Part shown: one piece after another, positions 62,873-64,000 of the stretch
Position numbering within the stretch: the stretch's first letter is position 1
How the letters are laid out: every line of letters begins with the position of its first letter
Assembly: GCA_016841205.1 (NCBI GenBank)
Contig: JAENZP010000005.1
Coordinates: 114,716-178,715, forward strand
Length of the DNA: 64,000 nt
Direction of reading: 5' to 3'
From: Desulfoscipio geothermicus
GTDB taxonomy: Bacteria; Bacillota; Desulfotomaculia; Desulfotomaculales; Desulfallaceae
Program-made: the position numbers and the translations under genes
The notes under the pieces: model-generated
Told to the model about the DNA's origin: nothing
The model's input: the letters and a program-made list of their open reading frames with translations, nothing else
Database searches by the model: none

Positions 62873-63769
62873 TTACCAGCCTCTGTCTTGCATCCGCTGT
62901 TCCGGGACAATAGTAGCTATTTCAATGCCGGGCATGGCTTCACCAAGGTCACGGGAAATCTCCGCCAATATTTTAGGGTCATTAAAATGCGTAGTGGCAA
63001 CAACAATAGCCTTGGCCCTAGACCGCGGATCCTTGGATTTAAATATCCCTGAGCCAACAAAAATACCGTCGCAGCCCAATTGCATCATTAAAGCGGCATC
63101 TGCAGGGGTTGCAATACCACCAGCGGCAAAATTAACTACCGGCAATTTGCCATTACTGGCTATCTCCAAAAGTAATTCATAGGGCGCACCTATATTTTTG
63201 GCTGCACTCATCATTTCTTCCTTCGGTAAATTTTGCACCCGGCGTATTTCCCCCATTACCATACGCATATGGCGGACAGCTTCCACCACGTTGCCCGTAC
63301 CGGGTTCACCCTTGGTTCGAATCATGGCCGCACCTTCGGCAATGCGCCTGAGAGCTTCACCAAGATTACGAGCACCACATACAAAAGGCACTTTAAAGGA
63401 ATGTTTATCTATGTGATACTGGTCATCCGCAGGTGTTAGCACTTCACTTTCGTCTATATAATCAACGCCTAAAGATTCCAATATTTGTGCCTCTACAAAG
63501 TGACCAATTCTTGCTTTGGCCATTACCGGTATAGTTACCGCATCCATAATACGCATAATAATAGTAGGATCAGCCATCCTGGCTACTCCGCCAGCTGCTC
63601 GTATATCAGCAGGTACCCTTTCCAGTGCCATTACTGCACAGGCTCCCGCGTCTTCGGCTATTTTTGCTTGTTCAGGAGTGGTAACATCCATAATTACCCC
63701 ACCCTTAAGCATTTCCGCCAAACCCTTCTTTACTGTCCATGTCCCCTTTTCAGCCACGGTTTCAGCCAT
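62873..63769 (-). CDS. pdxS: Pyridoxal 5'-phosphate synthase subunit PdxS
   Basis: About 298 residues. PdxS condenses ribose 5-phosphate, glyceraldehyde 3-phosphate and ammonia into [56 protein letters not shown] and [17 protein letters not shown] are highly conserved. ATG 63769 follows GGAGGAG. It is the first gene of pdxST and is preceded by a candidate promoter. Confidence 0.98.
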   Translation of the reverse strand: MAETVAEKGTWTVKKGLAEMLKGGVIMDVTTPEQAKIAEDAGACAVMALERVPADIRAAGGVARMADPTIIMRIMDAVTIPVMAKARIGHFVEAQILESLGVDYIDESEVLTPADDQYHIDKHSFKVPFVCGARNLGEALRRIAEGAAMIRTKGEPGTGNVVEAVRHMRMVMGEIRRVQNLPKEEMMSAAKNIGAPYELLLEIASNGKLPVVNFAAGGIATPADAALMMQLGCDGIFVGSGIFKSKDPRSRAKAIVVATTHFNDPKILAEISRDLGEAMPGIEIATIVPEQRMQDRGW

Positions 63770-63804
63770 ATAATTCTCCTCCAATCAACTACGATCATTA
63801 AAAT

Positions 63805-63833
63805 ATTTTACATTATTCCCATAACAAAAACAA
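63805..63833 (-). promoter_or_regulatory. pdxST promoter
   Basis: TTGTTT (63833-63828), 17 bases and TAAAAT (63810-63805) about 36 bases before the pdxS start. Confidence 0.5.
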
Positions 63834-63891
63834 GTTAGTTTAAAATTAGCAAAAAATATAGTTCATAGTTACTGTAATAAAAAGTAACTCA

Positions 63892-63950
63892 AAATAGAAC
63901 AGATACAAACGCCACAATTTATCAATGTGGCGTTTGTATCTGTTCTATTT
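63892..63950 (-). terminator. rRNA operon terminator
   Basis: A perfect 25-bp stem (63892-63916 with 63926-63950) with a 9-nt loop lies 10 bases beyond the 5S rRNA 3' end. The upper 3' side is TTGAGTTACTTTTTATTA. A long stem suits rRNA termination. Confidence 0.85.
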
Positions 63951-63959
63951 AAAATTAAT

Positions 63960-64000
63960 TCCGGCAACGACCTACTCTCCCGGGGCAAAAGCCCAAGTAC
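63960..64000 (-). rRNA. rrf: 5S rRNA, 3' end only
   Basis: The minus strand reads GGGAGAGTAGGTCGTTGCCGG, the conserved 3' end of 5S rRNA. The rest continues past the right edge. It indicates an rRNA operon upstream of pdxS, transcribed in the same direction. Confidence 0.93.

Overview
The window looks like the origin-proximal chromosome of an endospore-forming, strictly anaerobic Clostridia species, probably Peptococcaceae or Desulfotomaculum-like (inference). The spore-former signs are YabG, Gin/CsfB, BofA and an AbrB-type regulator. The anaerobe signs are pyruvate:ferredoxin oxidoreductase, a second 2-oxoacid:ferredoxin oxidoreductase set and TRAP transport. The backbone follows Bacillus subtilis order near oriC, mostly on the minus strand: yabG, ksgA, yabE, tatD, metS, (abrB), rsmI, yabA, ricT, holB, tmk, yaaO, gin, bofA, recR, ebfC, dnaX, SRP RNA; then tadA, tRNA-Ser genes, serS, pdxT, pdxS and the end of a 5S rRNA.

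Layout. 0-14 kb: conserved housekeeping block, with cobO and a glycosyltransferase added and a methionine T-box before metS. 14.4-18.1 kb: an AT-richer insertion with metE, a LysR regulator and relics of metE and feoB. 18.3-21.6 kb: gin and a ferredoxin oxidoreductase locus with alpha, gamma and ferredoxin subunits but no TPP-binding beta subunit. 21.8-25.6 kb: bofA-recR-ebfC-dnaX, a 268-nt SRP RNA and tRNA-Ser(GGA). 25.6-57.5 kb: a 32-kb accessory block lying between two genes (SRP RNA and tadA) that are neighbours in B. subtilis. It carries a DEAD-box helicase, a BaiN-like flavoprotein, a TRAP transporter, a LysM protein, a zinc alcohol dehydrogenase, a cold-shock protein, an operon of split transketolase plus a RuBisCO-like protein, PFOR, a type I restriction-modification locus with an extra single-TRD HsdS-like protein and an HNH nuclease, a glutamate decarboxylase relic, a full-length arginine/lysine/ornithine decarboxylase and a flavin reductase. 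57.5-64 kb: tadA, five tRNA genes (three Ser, two Arg), serS, serA with its own T-box, pdxT, pdxS and the rRNA operon end.

Working together. Four tRNA-Ser genes, serS and serA form a serine supply-and-charging neighbourhood. The two split-transketolase subunits and the RuBisCO-like protein are tightly coupled and probably form one sugar-phosphate pathway; its substrate cannot be read from sequence. The restriction locus and the decarboxylase lie between two direct copies of a structured ~125-bp repeat (43.9 and 55.6 kb), which suggests a discrete acquired or deletable segment. A possible ~70-nt small RNA lies inside that segment. No CRISPR array, prophage, intact transposase or integrase was seen.
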